A DNA stretch of 64,000 nucleotides from Phymatolithon calcareum (GCA_977006965.1 OZ345362.1:1426001-1490000), one strand, 5' to 3'; shown: positions 20,536-33,489, numbered from the stretch's first letter. The notes: generated by a model from the sequence alone, not told the origin. Translations and numbers: made by a program.

Positions 20536-21958
20536 TGAATGGCTTGTTGCCTGGAGTTGCGGAGCGAACACTTGCCGAACTGAGAGGTCATGTCCTTCCA
20601 CGACAATTGGCCAGAGATGAGGCTGGTTCTGTGCAGGGGAGTAATATAGTCGCTGATAACCTTGTGCGTCAAGTTGCAGTCGTATCCATAAGCGGTGAAA
20701 GAGGCATCGGTAAGACTAGCGCTTGCGGGCTCCTGTGTGCGCAACCGGAGGTGCTGAAGCATTCTCACGGCGGTGCCATATCGTGGCTCGAGCTTGGTCC
20801 TGGTGTGTCGGATGCGATGGTCAAGAAAAGAATTGCGAGAATTGTTGCAGATTGTGGCGGAAGATCAACCGCCAAAGAGATTCGCAATTCAGGGAACGTT
20901 GAAGTTGCGGTGGACCTTGCGCGAAAATTCTTTTCATCGCACCGTATTTTGCTGGTGATTGATAACGTCTGGAAACCTACCTCTGACTCGAAGGTGAAAA
21001 ACTGGATGATGGAATTATCCAAGATTGCATCTTGTCCTGGAAGCGTGGTAGTAATGTCGACAAGATTCGATGATTTGTCAAAGGTTCACGGCTTGGAGCT
21101 TGTCCGCCTTGGTCGCCTTGCTTTGGAAGCAGACCGCGACTGGAGAATCGCCACGGAGCTGTACGACTATCATCGAAAAGGTCGTTTTAGGTCTCTTCGT
21201 CCTCAGAAACGTGCAGGCATCGATACTTGCACAGAGGAATCCATTCGACAACGAGCACTGAAGCTCTCTTGTGGCATTCCGTTGGCAATTACTATGATTG
21301 GGAGTTTGATTCGTGAACGTGGTAATGATGATGCCGAATCTCTTCTATCGTCTATTGATAGCAAGGTCTGTGGCCTAGCTACCAAATCGTCAGGGAAAGA
21401 CGCTTTTCCATTCGTGGACCATGAAGGGATCCATGCCGTTATGTCGGAGAGTCTCAAGTTCTTTGATGAATCTAAGCGGGATCATGACATATTTAGATTT
21501 CGTCCTGTCGACGGACAAACTCCCGCTCAATTATTGTCCAGCCACGAGAAGTTTTCAGACAAACCAATAAGCTCGCGATACGCTGCTTTGGAGGCAATGG
21601 ACAAGTCCGCTACACAGTTTACGTTCGAAATACTAAATCAACTGTGGCATCTGAAGTCAGCTTCCGAAGCGGAAGATCGTGCCAAAATGTTTGTAAATTT
21701 GGGGTTGGGGCGGATCGAGCGAAATGGCGAGTCTCATGACGAGAAGATTTTCATTCTACATGATTTGCAGTACGCATATTGCGCCGATGTTTCGTCTCAT
21801 TTCGGCGTCAATAGGGCTGGTTCACATGCTTCCGTTAATGGGCACCTACTTCTCCTCTCATGGTGCGAGTCTGCGTTCGGACCTAGGGTTACTGGCATCG
21901 ATTGGGTGTCAGTGTGCTTTTCGCCAGAGCAGCGTTGTGGTGAAGATGTACTTCTGAG

Positions 21959-22762
21959 CAGGCTTGGAACCAATTTGATTGCAATTCCAATTAATTACAA
22001 TTAATTGCAATTCGAGTTAATTGTACAATAGACTCGTGATTGAAATTTGCGAGGTACGATGAGCATCTAATTGCAATGTGTATTTCTCACGAAGATTCAA
22101 TTACAATACGTATTGCGCTATGTTTTTCTCTATTTATATGCTGAATCAGAAAAAAGCTACGTTTTCTTACGCATTCGATGCATTTGAATACGTACCCCTT
22201 TTGCACTTTCAACATACGTCTATGTTAGCACATTGCATCAGATAAACGTGGCTGCTGCATAGAAGTAAGATGGTACTCCTATAAGAACCAAAGAGACTGC
22301 TAAGTTAATATCGCCAGGTCCAAATTCTCCATGTCGCCTCCATCACGCAAACCGTCGTAGAAAGAGGTGGTCCTACTTCTCAGGAAGAAGCTCCGCGAAG
22401 AACTTCGCGATGTCAATATTCGTCGAGGATCCGGTGTTCGAACAAATGTGACTTTTCAAGTGTTTTGGTGCCCGGGTGGAGAGACATGCACCTCCCAGTC
22501 AAAACCCGAGTTTGCTTTTGAGCACAACAAGGGCTACACAAATCCCTACAAATATCTCAAGTCGTGCCTGGTGAACGGAAAAGAAGAAGAGTTAGGCTTC
22601 GCTAATTGGAAACAAATTGCAGTAAAGGGTAGGAATTGCAGTATCGATTGGAGTAGGGATTTCCAATTGCAGTTTTAATTGAAAGAAGAAGCGACGAACA
22701 GTTGAATTGCACGATTGCTCTTTCCTTCAGCAATTCCAGAAATTAAATTGGTTCCAAGCCTG
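21959..22762. mobile_element. Non-autonomous hAT element (804 bp) in the NLR-like gene
   Basis: Termini are perfect inverted repeats of about 18 bp beginning CAGGCTTGGAACC. An 8-bp target duplication CTTCTGAG occurs at 21951-21958 and 22763-22770; the paralogue at 51323-51330 has it once. A CAG start and 8-bp duplication are hAT hallmarks. Inside is a 103-codon frame (22367-22678) with GYTNPYKYLKSC, resembling a degenerate BED-type zinc finger, but no transposase core. The termini are followed by AT-rich AATT-word repeats. Confidence 0.92.
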
Positions 22763-22960
22763 CTTCTGAGGGTACCTGCAAAGTCTTTAAGCCAGCATCT
22801 TGCCCGGAACTTGTTCAATCACCCCTATGAAGCACGCAAAGATTATCCAGTTCAGGCAGCAAATGAAATGGTCCGAATATTGACTGATTTTCGGTGGCTG
22901 CGTGGTCGCGGTGCGGTGCATGGTCGATATGGAGTTATCTCTGATTTTATGAAGGCCCGG

Positions 22961-23939
22961 CAGGGCATGGGAGCAGTATACTGGTACTGCAATTTACGGC
23001 AATATACTGCTATTTCCGTAAATTGGCCCGTCGTTTCCAATGGCAACGTAAACTACTCCGTCGTAAACAATTGCAGTACGTATTGGCTAGCAGATCTGAG
23101 TTATATCTGTCGATAAGCGTATCATACCACGCATCGATACAAACTCGCTGTTCTATTCTAGCTGTATGCGTCGTTTCCACGGTGGAACTGATGTGACAGT
23201 GTAAACAAAAGGGTAGAAATTGGGTGGAAATTCCCTCATCGTTCACACCCCTAATCCAGAAGCACAGATGTATGAGTGCAATCTCAATAATGAGTATATC
23301 GCACTTCATTTCGTTCACTCGCCAAGTTCAGTCTTCGAATCAGGCGTTGTCAAAATTCAACGAAACGAAATCGACACACTGACTGACGAAGAAAGAGCGG
23401 CTTGTGCAACTCTTAAGAAGCCAGTTGATACGAATGCGAACGGTAATCATGCGGAAGAGGACGATGGATCACTATCTATGGCTGAGATTTTTGAGAAACG
23501 GAAGCGATGCCGCCGAAGTACTGAACATCGTTACATGAATCTAGATTTCATCATCGGTTCATCGGCAGAAATCGAGCGTCTGTTCTAACTCGCTGGTGGA
23601 ATATTGGCGACCAACAGGCAAAGCATGACCCCTTTATTATTCGAGTCTCTTTTGTTCCTCAAAGTTAATCGAGGCTATTGGGATGCGAAGACCGTCGTGG
23701 TTGCTATGTCAAGCGCTCGTAGCAATATTGTTGCTAAAAGGGTGGCGGAAGATGCCGAACAAGAGGAACTGCAGACTATGTAAGTTCCCGACTCCGATTG
23801 CGCTCAATGCGAAATACCAGTATATTGGGAGCTTGAGAGTTATTGCAGTAGCTATTTGTACCGCGACAGTTATTGCCGTAGAAATTGCACTCTCACGACG
23901 ACCCCCAATAAATATGCCGTTAATTGCTCCCATGGCGTG
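22961..23939 (+). mobile_element. Second hAT element (979 bp) in the NLR-like gene
   Basis: Ends are imperfect inverted repeats (CAGGGCATGGGAGCA left; TGCTCCCATGGCGTG right). An 8-bp target duplication AGGCCCGG (22953-22960) and AGGACCGG (23940-23947) differs at one base. The paralogue reads straight through at 51512-51521. It carries the C-terminal end of a hAT transposase, so it is a deletion derivative of a different hAT family from the neighbouring one. Confidence 0.9.
23220..23781 (+). pseudogene. hAT transposase C-terminal dimerisation region, with in-frame stop
   Basis: Inside the second hAT element. The frame shows IIGSSAEIERLF, an in-frame TAA at 23586-23588, then LAGGILATNRQSMTP and LLFESLLFLKVN. 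This matches the hAT dimerisation motif (SS.A.VERLFS.AG....R..L.P....LLFLK.N). The N-terminal BED finger and the catalytic core are missing. Confidence 0.8.
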
Positions 23940-24021
23940 AGGACCGGCCATTGATGATTCATTTTGCACAGCACTGGCGATTGTACCTTGCACATATCCA
24001 TTTGTTGCAGCGAGTTGCTCA

Positions 24022-24238
24022 GGGCCGATGAACGAATAGTTCCCAAACGGGAAAATGGGAAAATGAGAAATTGGGACCGCGAGTACGTCCAATAGAATAC
24101 CCGCATTTGTGAAATCTTACTTCTTCTGCTTCTTTCAGGTTCAAATTGCACAAGTGCACCTATTCTATTGGACATATTGGCGTTCCCATTTTCTCAATTT
24201 CCCATTTTCGCGGTTGGAAACTTTTCGTTCATCGGCCC
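24022..24238. mobile_element. PIF/Harbinger-like MITE (217 bp), copy 1
   Basis: Ends are inverted repeats starting GGGCCGATGAACGAA with inverted similarity extending about 60 bp inwards. The 3-bp sequence TCA lies on both sides (24019-24021, 24239-24241), fitting the TNA preference of Harbinger. The paralogous site at 51593-51597 (TCAGC) is empty. A close relative lies at 48709-48920. Confidence 0.85.
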
Positions 24239-24259
24239 TCAGCGAGTTCCAGAGCATGC

Positions 24260-24757
24260 TATAGACTTGTGCGCGCCTTCCTTACGCGGACCTGGGACTT
24301 TGATGGAAATCTGAGTTTATTGTCAAGGAGGGCAAGCGTGCCCTAGCTAAATAGGTTTTGAGACCAGAAGTTCTTTTCTTTTGGATTCTTAGCGGTGAAC
24401 TTCTGAAGCAAAGGTTGTAGGGGTTGATTACAGATTCGAATTTGGTAGCTCAGGACTACCCAAAAGAGAATTCAAAGTCTTGTGATTCGAGCAGTGAACT
24501 GATTTGACCCTACCATTGAGACAGTAGTAATGTAGCAGGCTTAGTGCGGACAATTTTTTCCGTGTGTGACGTTACGTTTGAGACCGTTGTTCAAACTGAA
24601 GCCGATTATAGCGTACACCAAAAGACGGCTGTGTATCACATCCAGGGGAACTCGGACACGTGCGGTACGGGTTCGAAAAGAGAGCGGAGAGAATTGATGT
24701 GTTCGGAGCACGGGCTTCGGGTACGTTGAGTCTAGCCTGTGACAATGTGCGTTTACA
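24260..24757 (-). repeat. Gypsy 3' LTR (left copy on the plus strand)
   Basis: On the coding (minus) strand the LTR starts TGTAAACGCAC and ends CAAGTCTATA. The purine-rich stretch ATCATGGGGCGG lies directly before it, a plausible polypurine tract. It is closely similar to the other LTR with scattered substitutions, so the insertion is not recent. Confidence 0.9.
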
Positions 24758-24838
24758 CCGCCCCATGATCCTTCGCGGTGCAAAGGGTCAATTCGATAGC
24801 ACATCGGATACGCTTCCGCTCGCGAGAATTGTTTTCGA

Positions 24839-27800
24839 TTAGACAGAGAGCTTCCTTTTCCTAGTCTTCCTCAAGAAATCGTTAACAAGATCAGGAATAT
24901 CGCTGAACGGCTCCAGAAGCGGTTGCCAAGTCCAATCTTTCTTATCGGGTAGCCCGAGTTATTGAACTTGGAGAAATATACCGTCTTTGTCTTCGCCGAG
25001 ATCCTTGATAGATTCGTCTATTTCGTACTTCGCTTCAGTGTGTTCCGTATGGGCAAGAAGTTCCTCAGAAACGTTGGAACCGTCAAGAGCAGACTTGTAG
25101 GGAAGCAGACGCGCGGCGTGCACGACTTCCGATGAGTTTGATGCAAGATTGGAAAATTTGTAGACCGTTTCGCTGATAACTTCTGTCACCCGGCGCGATC
25201 CGCGCCAACGGAATACTAGTTTGTGGCTTTTCTTTTTCATGCAGCGGACAACGACAAAATCACGAATTGTTAAGTTCGACAAAACAATATTTGTCTTCTT
25301 ATTATGGTGCTCGATCTCCTTTTATCTGTTCGAGGAAACACGTACAGCGACGGCTCTATGCATCGAATCCATTGCAGCCTGCGTTTTATTGAGATTTAGG
25401 GCTTGTTCTGAGGGGATAATGCATAGTGTCATGGGCTTCCTCTCCGTCTTCTCCATCAGCAGAGCTTGTAGCTGTGAGCGATTCGCCGTTATTCCGGTCA
25501 TGACTTCAAGAGGTGAAAAGTGTGATCCGCTACCATTTTTGACAAGCCGCTTTAGTGGGGCTTCGTTTAGGACGGTCTGAACCAAAGGTAGAGCTGCCGG
25601 CCAATCTTGAGCGCCAAGGTTGAGTTCGGACATGGGGGCTTACAAGCAGCCAATATATGTCTCATGCAGTTTTGCACCGTACTATTTACCCATGGAGAGC
25701 GGGAAACTGTGAATTCGTGACGAATATCGAGCTTGTCAGCCAATTCCTGGATGAATTGGTTCTTGAAGTAGCTGCCTTGGTCGCTGATACAGACTGAAGC
25801 GATGGTGAATGTTCGAGTCCATTTTTAAATGGCGGCAGCGGTTGATTCGGCGTCAGCCGTAACGAAATGACAGAGCCACATGTAGCTTGATTGATCGTCG
25901 CGAAGCACGAGAGCGTATTTGCGACCTCCAGTTCCATGTCCCATGAAAAGGAAATCAAAGTTTAAAACCTCATTTGGTCGGTTTGCATGCGTGGTGAGAG
26001 AGATTGGACGCTGTATTTTCAGTCCCGACTTGGACGTGATGCAGTGAATGCAGCTTCGCACGAATTCTTGCGCATCAGTGTCCATGCCTGACCAAAAGAA
26101 AAATTCTTTCAAGGTGCTAATGCCGCGGTGTCCGGCAGTACCGCAATGCGCAATTACCAGTAGTTTCCAGTACAGTTGATAGCATCCGTCCGGTATCCAG
26201 ATACGGATGTTGACTTTGATCGCATCTTCACCATGGCGGATTGAATTCCCCGGTATCTCCTGAACGTTTTCTTGCTGGGCCTTTGTGATTACGGCGAGGT
26301 GTGGCCACTCGAAAGTGCCGGACATGAGAGAGTCGACAATATCTTTCTGCGAAGAATTTGGGTTAGCTTCTTCAACGCCATTGGTTTTCCCCTGTACCGG
26401 TGGTACCAGCGTGAGATCATGTCGGCGAATATGTTCTTTTCGCCGTCGATATGCTCGATTGAATAAAGAAATCGAGAAAGATAGAGGCTCCAGTGTTGAA
26501 CCATGCTGATTACATGCCGCCCCAAAGCGGGTTCCACAGAGAGCGGATTGTATACAAACAGTAGGTTTCGGTGGTCTGTGGAAAGGCGCACGTTTGTCTC
26601 AGTTACGAAAATGTAATCCATATTCACAAAGACCTGGTATAGTGCAAATGCTTCCTTCTCGAATGTTGTCCACCGCAACTGAGCGTCCTTAAAATCAGAG
26701 AAGAGGAAGGCCAGTGGCTCATGGATCTGTTTCTCGACAAGATTATTGTGGTCCACCTCGTTGCATTGTGTCACTACAGCTGCTCAGCGTACGTCTGATG
26801 CATCAGTGTACACACACAAGCATTTCTTCAGATCGCGATGAGAGAGGCGAATAACTTCATGCAGTCCTTCTTGTAGATCTTGGTACGCCTGCACATGCTC
26901 GGGGCCCCACGGTAGACTTGACAGCAGAATTCGTTTCACTAATCGCTTCTTCCGCGATCCAGACATCGCGTGTGCCTTTTCCATAATGTCTCGAAGATGT
27001 CGAATCCGGTTAGTAAAATCGGGAATACCCGAGGCCACTAGAGGCAGTGTATATATTGGTAGAGTTGCCCAGCATTGATTGGTAGATCAGCATCCTTGAT
27101 GCTGCTGATTCTCGTCGAATCAAAGTGTATACCATTCTTGTCTATAACACGTCCACACCAGCGAATACTTTGGGAGAAAAGGACCGTCTTCAGCGCAGAT
27201 ATCATGAGGCCTCGGTTTGCTCATACCTTTAAAAATGTTTCGACGATATCGAGCAGCTGTGGTTCCGTTTTCTCGTGCAAAAGAAAATCATCCAGCCATG
27301 ACTTCAAGGAATCTCTGATCTCTGCAAAACAAGGCTCAACACGGGATTGAAAGTTGGCTCCACTGTTTCGGGCTCCTTGAAGCGTGCGTGCTGGCTTGAA
27401 TATTCCTTGTGGAGTTAAGAAACTATGTAAATCTTGGGACTCTTCATGCAATGGCAGTTGCCAGTAGCTGCTTGGGAAATCAATCTTCGAAAAGCACGTA
27501 CTTCCAGAAAGATCGGCGAGTTCTGACTCAATGTGTGGGAGGGGCTACACGACAGGACCATTAGAAGCGTTGATAGGTCTTAGATCGAACGTAAGGCGAA
27601 AGTTTGCCGGCGCAGGTTTGCTCACGAGTAAAGGTGCAGCAGCCCGTGACGCATTGTTATTTGGTTGCATCATGGCATAGTCTTGGACCTTTTCTAGGTA
27701 TCTTTTCATGAAAAATCGTTGTTCGGCGGAGTACTTGCGAGTCTTAGCGATAATTGGGCGCGGGTAGGGAGATAGGGTTACTCGAATTGGTGGTACAGAG

Positions 27801-28495
27801 GCCCGGGGATCATTTCCCAAATGGATCCGGAAGACATCGCAGTATTCAGTTATCATTTTCTCCAGTCGATGGAACACTTCAGTGATTGCGCCGTTTTCCT
27901 TTGCGTTAGAAAGTAATTGTTTTAAAGCGACATCTTTCTCTTCTTTCGTGTCCTCTCCCAGGTTAAGCAATTGTTTTTCATACTCTGTGGTGTCATCATC
28001 CACGGCGCGATCAGATGGTAGACTCAGTATTGGAGTACGCGCGCAACAGAGCCTTCGCGTAGTTGCTCGACATTCTCAGCGCTGTTGACGTCCACATCAC
28101 CAACGTATCTATCACAGGCGGCTGCGAGGAGAGATTTCGTGTTTAGACCAAGTGCTTCAAGTTCTGGTCGACTAAGGAGAGGCTCGCCCACTTCTTGAGT
28201 GGCGACGTACCAGTTGACGTTCCGTAAAGTAAGTGTGCTTCCATGTCGCACATGGAGGTCGATATTAAATTTCGTCTTGCGGTCGCATTCTACGAAGAGC
28301 GGGTTTTGGTTCTTGTCCTCCAGAGCGGCGAGTTTAAATTTCTTCGGCTCCGTGAACTTGGCAACATGCAGGTCCGGATTTTTCTTCAGCAACACTTGAA
28401 AGAGATCCTTCGGGAGGAGGTTAATATCAGATCCATTATCAACGCAGATAAATTTAGATACTGCCCCGTCGAAAGTAGTACGAATTATAGTTGAG
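24839..28495 (-). pseudogene. Gypsy pol: protease, RT, RNase H, integrase, chromodomain
   Basis: Read on the minus strand. The retropepsin-like active site is FICVDNGSDINLLP (about 28465-28425). The reverse transcriptase includes FRLTFDLRPINAS and WLDDFLLHEK (YxDD box variant). RNase H includes FEKEAFALYQ, STDHRNLLFV and HIDGEKNIFADMISRW. The integrase shows HCGTAGHRGISTLKEFFFW, a zinc-site CIHC, and core segments (FLFMGHGTGGRKYALVL, DDQSSYMW). After integrase, GLPDKKDWTWQPLL is a chromodomain strand-helix, ending at 24839. Stops occur near 28023, 27544, 26783, 25634 and 24958 and the frame changes several times, so it is not translatable as one protein. Confidence 0.88.
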
Positions 28496-28526
28496 TTAAT
28501 TTCCCCGTCGACATATGAAGGACTCT

Positions 28527-28980
28527 TCAGGGACTTGATTCCTTTCTTCTATTTGTGTTCTTTGACGAGTTTTTGAGCTTCCTCTTTTGTCTCAGCATCA
28601 GCGTCCCGCATGAAATGTTTCTTCTTCTGCCTCGTTTGTACGGGAAGAAGGCATAAAGTAGTCTTGTCACTGTCCTTTTCGTCGCCTTGTTTCTTATTAC
28701 CACCATCATCGCACGTTTCCCCGCTGTCCGATCACGGACAACGGGCGGGGTGCCAGGTTTCTGCTCATATTTGTATTTCTTGCTTAGGATAACTTCACGG
28801 CAGAGCATCTTGATGTACGTTTAACATTTTCACGGATGTTGGATTTGTACTCGAGTGCTTGGGCCATTACAGTTTTTAGGCGCGGAGGGTATAGTTTCTC
28901 CTACATGAGTTTGATAGTTTTCTTTGGGTTATTGTCCTTAAACGATTCGCGGCCTTCGGCCTCTCCGGCCTCTCCGGCTA
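28527..28980 (-). pseudogene. Gypsy gag, downstream part
   Basis: Minus strand. Decayed gag with EGRESFKDNNPKKTIKLM, a stop, then EKLYPPRLKTVMAQALEY and a basic region. It is the continuation of the gag start at 33849-33490, split by the Copia insertion; some sequence is missing at the join. Confidence 0.6.
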
Positions 28981-29369
28981 GGGTTAGTTGTAGTATGATG
29001 AGACCGATTTAGTAGTATATGGCGGGCTTTCGCCGCCGGCCTTCAATAAACGGGGCAGCCCGTGATTGGTCCAGATCTACCGTATTCACTTTCAACCTTC
29101 GCGGTCCTTTCGCCTCAGGGAAGGCCTCGCGTCCGACCTCGACTCTGCGCCGTCTGTCAAGCCGCGGTCCTCGGAACCTCGCCCCTGTGTTTGCGTACGG
29201 ACGTTGGTGTCCACTTGCGATTGGACCCCATGTCCGTGTGTGTTTTCGTTTGCTCTGCCACTAACCTCCATCGGGAGAGACGGTTCGCTAGAGCCTTGCA
29301 CGGCCATTTCGGCCAACCGTTCCCGAACTACTCCATGGCGAAGATACGCTGATCTGTGCCACGACACGA

Positions 29370-32300
29370 ACATCTCGAACATGTTCAAGATGTCGAGACG
29401 GCCAAAGAAATGTGGCTGTCAATTCTCAATATCTTTGAATGACATACACCTCTCAACAAATTGATCGCTCGTCGCAAGTTCTACACTGAAACCATGTTAG
29501 AGGACAAGAAATATTGCCCTCCACAAACCGTATTCGCCAATTCGCATCCACCCTCAAGTCGATGGGCGTCGATATTGACGATAAGTAAATGGCCATTGCA
29601 GTGCTCAACGGTCTTCCAGAACGATTCGACATCTTGATTAGTGCACTGGATGCGCTTGGCAATGAAGATGAATCATTCTCACTCGAGTTCGTAAAAAGCA
29701 GACTTTTGCTAGAAGAGCAACGCATGTCAATGCGCGTCGGAGCATCAAATGTCAAAGACGAGACTGCTGCATTATTCACTACCAGACGCGATGGAGAACG
29801 AATTCCTGATTAATGCGACCATTGTCATCGACCGGGACATCACGTGCTGAAGTGTTGGAGCAAATTTCCACACCTCGCTCCAGAAGGATACAAACATCGA
29901 GATGGAAAGCCGGCTAAACCAACTGCATTTGTCACCGATGAGTCGGAGCCTATTCGAGTGATGTGTGACTCCAATTTCGTATGTCTGATTGCCAAAGTAC
30001 GCAGTTCCGACATTCCTGAAAAGTCTAAGTCATGGATCATTGACTCTGGTAGCACATCGCACATGAGCTTCGATCGTTTTATCTTCTGTTCGTATACTGA
30101 AATGTCTTCAGCTGTCGAAATGGGAACTAGAGCAAAAGCCAAATTCGCTAAAAAAGGAGATGCAATCATTACGCTCAATGTTGGTGGTAAAATGTCGAAA
30201 TGCAATCTGATAGATGTAATGCACATACCTGACTTTGGATACTCTCTACTTTCAGTTTCCAAAATGGACGAGTATGGTACGGAATTACGTTCAAAAACAG
30301 CCGATGCTTTGTTAAGGCACATGATATAACTATTGCATCAGGTATATTATACAAGAGCTTGTATTCACTTGATCTTGGAGATGAAAATAAACTAACAAAG
30401 TTTCCTGTTTGGCTAGTTTCCAACTCTGGCATGAACGTCTCGGTCATTTCCACCCTTCTGGTATTTTCGACATGGGACGCCACGGGGTGGTCAAAGGTAT
30501 TAACATTTCTCCCAGCTTAGAGTCACCACAACCATGCCAAGGCTGTCTCGCCGGTAAATGTCATCGCGCTCCTATCCCTAAGTCTAGTAGTTCTCGTTCA
30601 GAAGCAGTATTCGATCTCGTGCATTCCGACGTTCTCGGTCCTATCGACATTCCGTCACTTGGAGGATATCAGTGTTTCATCACATTCAAAGATGATCACT
30701 CCAAGTGGATCACGAAAATACACCATGCGAAGAAATTCGGAGAGCTTTGAGTGTTTTCGAAAGTTCCTCAAGTACGCTGAAACACATTCAGGAAGAAAAC
30801 ATAAGCACTTGAATGTACAGGACTTCTCTACTGCACCGAAACTCAAAGCTATCCGGACCGACAACGGAGGCGAGTGTCTGTCCAACGACTTCAAGTAGTA
30901 CCTCTCCGATCACGGAATTCATCACCAGCCCACTATCGCTTACACTACATAGTAAAATGGGGTGGCTGAGCGCATGAACTTCACACTTCTACACTTGGAG
31001 CGCTCGATACTTCATCACAAAGGTATCGAGAAGAAGTTCTGGGCTGAAGCGTTGGCTACCGCAGTGTGCGACCGCAATCTAGTAAGTTCAAGAGGACTTC
31101 CTCCGAACACGATCCCTCATCACATAGGGATGGGTTCCTCTCCGGACTTGAGAAATTTGCGCGTGTTTGAAGCCAAGTATTGGTACTCGGTTCCGAAAAA
31201 AAGGTGCAGAAACTCGACAGTCGTGCTCGTGAAGCGATCATGGTGGGATACTCGTTTGCTTCGAAAGGTTATAAGTTTTGGGATCCAAGCTCTAGAATGG
31301 TATTCGTGTTGCGGGAAGTCACATTTGACGAATCAGATTTCGAGAAGGACGTTGCTGAAGTAGATGAATCTAACGATATTCCGAACTCAAAGGAAGTTAA
31401 AGTCTTTGATGATGCTGTGGATGCAAAGGACAATCAGTCCGAGGACGATAGCTGCAAACCTAATTACTTTGAAAAACCCACTCTGCGTCGTCTATGCTAG
31501 CATTCGAGTCCGACAACATTGCAAGTGAGATTTCCTTGTCTTCTTGAGAGGTCCCACAGATGTTTCAAGCAGCCATTTCTCCGGAAATCATCGACTACTG
31601 GTCATCCGCGATCGAAAAAGAGCATTCGTCTCTCAATCGTAGCGAAAAATGGACGCTCGTTCAACGCAAGTCTGATATGAACGTCCTTTCTTGCAAATAC
31701 TTCTTCAAGATTAAGGACACGGGTCCCAAAGTTGGCATCGTGGCGAAAGGATTCCGACAGGTGCATGCGGTGGACTACGGCGAAACGTATTACCCTGTCG
31801 TAAAGTTCACATTCATCCATGTCTTACATGCAACTGTTACATTTCATGACTTAGAACTACGCCAGATGGATGTTGTGACGGCTTTCTTACATGGAGATCT
31901 TGACGAAGAAGTTTACATGGAGGTTCCGCCTCTCTTTCGAGAGCCTATGCGTCCTGAATTAGCGTGCAAGCTCCTTAAAGAACTCTATGGTTTGAAAGAA
32001 GCTCCTCGTAAATGGTATGCGAAGATAGATTAGTTCCTAATAGACGACCTTGTCTTCATAAGCAGTCCAAGAAACCCTTGCCTAAACGCTAGCATAAGTC
32101 TAACAGCGTCATGATCATTGCGCTTTACGTAGACGATCTGCAAATCGCTGGTAACGACCGTTTGGCAATCGTTTGGATCAAGGGGGAGCTCAATAAACGC
32201 TTTGAGATGAAGGACTTGGGCGAAGCAAGCATGTGTCTTGGTCTCGAAATCCGACGTGATCGCAAAATCCGAACTCTTCATTTGTCGCTAACCATCTACG

Positions 32301-33097
32301 CTGAAGCTGTCTTGAAGCGGTTTAGCATGGAAAACGCGAAATCGGTGCCCACGCCGAAGGATTCTTCCAAGAAGAGCGCCGGTATCGAAGAACTTGACAT
32401 CTCAGAACCCGTGTCGGATGAAGTCCCATACCGTCCTGCCATCGGAAGCCTCATGTATCTGATTGTTGGCACTCGTCCCAACATCTCGGATGCCGTTGTA
32501 AAACTTTCTTCGTTCTGCGAAAAGCCTCTGAAGTGTCACTGGACAGCCGTTAAGCGAGTCCTTCGGTACATTGCACGAACTCGAGACTACGGAATTCTCT
32601 TCGGCGCAGAGACAAGTTTGACACCCATAGGCTATACCGACTCGGATTGGGCGGGGGGCCGTGCGACTCGACGTTCTTCAAGTGGCTATGTGTTTCTACT
32701 CGCAGGGGGAGCCTTTAGCTGGAGGTCAAAGAAGCAAACCATCGTTGAAACCTCAACTTGTGAAGCGGAGTACATCGCTTCCTGTGCTGCTGCCAGAGAA
32801 GCTCTCTGGATCTCCAGGATCATCTCCGATATACTCGGATAAGAGAAGCCAATAAGCATGGTCTTCGACGCGGACAGCCAAAGCGCAATCGCTACAGAAC
32901 TCAACACGTCTATATCATGCCGCAATAAACACATAGATATTCAGTACCACTATGTCCGCGATGTGATTGCGTCCGGTAAAGTTGATATCAAGTATTATGC
33001 CACGAACTCAATGATCGCCGATGCGTTGACGAAGCCCCTGGGTCGTCTTAAGGTGTTAAAGTTTGCACAATATATGGTACTTTCAAGAGTTTCGTAG
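29370..33097 (+). pseudogene. Copia gag-pol polyprotein, interrupted by stops
   Basis: The domains are in Copia order. Gag shows TAKEMWLSILNIFE and LNGLPERFDILISAL. A CCHC zinc knuckle CDHCHRPGHHVLKC lies at about 29815. The protease is SWIIDSGSTSHMSF. GAG-pre-integrase is LWHERLGHFHPSG with integrase DLVHSDVLGPI and DNGGECLSNDF. The reverse transcriptase is VAKGFRQ, QMDVVTAFLHGDL, YGLKEAPRKWY and IALYVDDLQIAG. RNase H is YTDSDWAGGRATRRSSSGY, ETSTCEAEYIA and ADALTKPLG. Stops or frame changes near 29586, 29812, 30329, 30750, 30898, 31361, 31500 and 32033 inactivate it. Confidence 0.92.
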
Positions 33098-33121
33098 AAA
33101 GGCTCCTCGATCAAGGGGGAG

Positions 33122-33483
33122 TGTTGGAAGTATGTCAGCTTGGAGCACTATTCGCGGCATACTTCCTTGTCTAGGTTTTGCTCTCGGTACACGTATACAA
33201 GTGTCAAGTGGAATAGCAAGTTGTCTCAGAATATTCAATCAAGATGATTGTCAATTACACGTATAATAAGGATATGTGATTAGTTTATGATAGATCTGAT
33301 TAGGGTTAATGGGTCTCCGTCGTCAAAGAAGGGTCCATACTTGGTTTCGGACCAAATTTGATCCAAGCCGAATCCTGGGCCTATATAGCCAGGATCCGAG
33401 GTCGGCCAAGTCAATGAACCAAAGAACAACTCTCAACCATCAACATTTTCCAACCTCAGCCTATCTTTCCATAACCTCCAACA
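33122..33483 (+). repeat. Copia 3' LTR
   Basis: Starts TGTTGGAAGTATG right after the purine tract and ends CCTCCAACA, giving a TGTTGG...CCAACA inverted end, the Copia LTR convention. It contains CCTATATAGCC, a TATA-like box. The next 5 bases, AATTT, would be the right target duplication, but the left copy cannot be verified because the 5' LTR is missing. Confidence 0.85.
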
Positions 33484-33489
33484 AATTTT

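Larger units (their letters stand above)
29000..33483 (+). mobile_element. Ty1/Copia retrotransposon nested in the Gypsy gag; 5' LTR not found
   Basis: Plus-strand Copia genes run from gag (about 29370) to the RNase H end (33097), followed by polypurine TCAAGGGGGAG and a 362-bp LTR ending at 33483. The matching 5' LTR is absent: 28985-29340 is GC-rich, unrelated DNA with no similarity to 33122-33483. So the left part is deleted or was exchanged with another sequence. The left boundary is placed only approximately, where Gypsy gag similarity ends. Confidence 0.8.

Noticed and set aside
24660-24740. GGTTCGAA word as a possible tRNA T-arm
   Set aside because: It lies within the Gypsy LTR, occurs identically in both LTRs, and no cloverleaf could be drawn.
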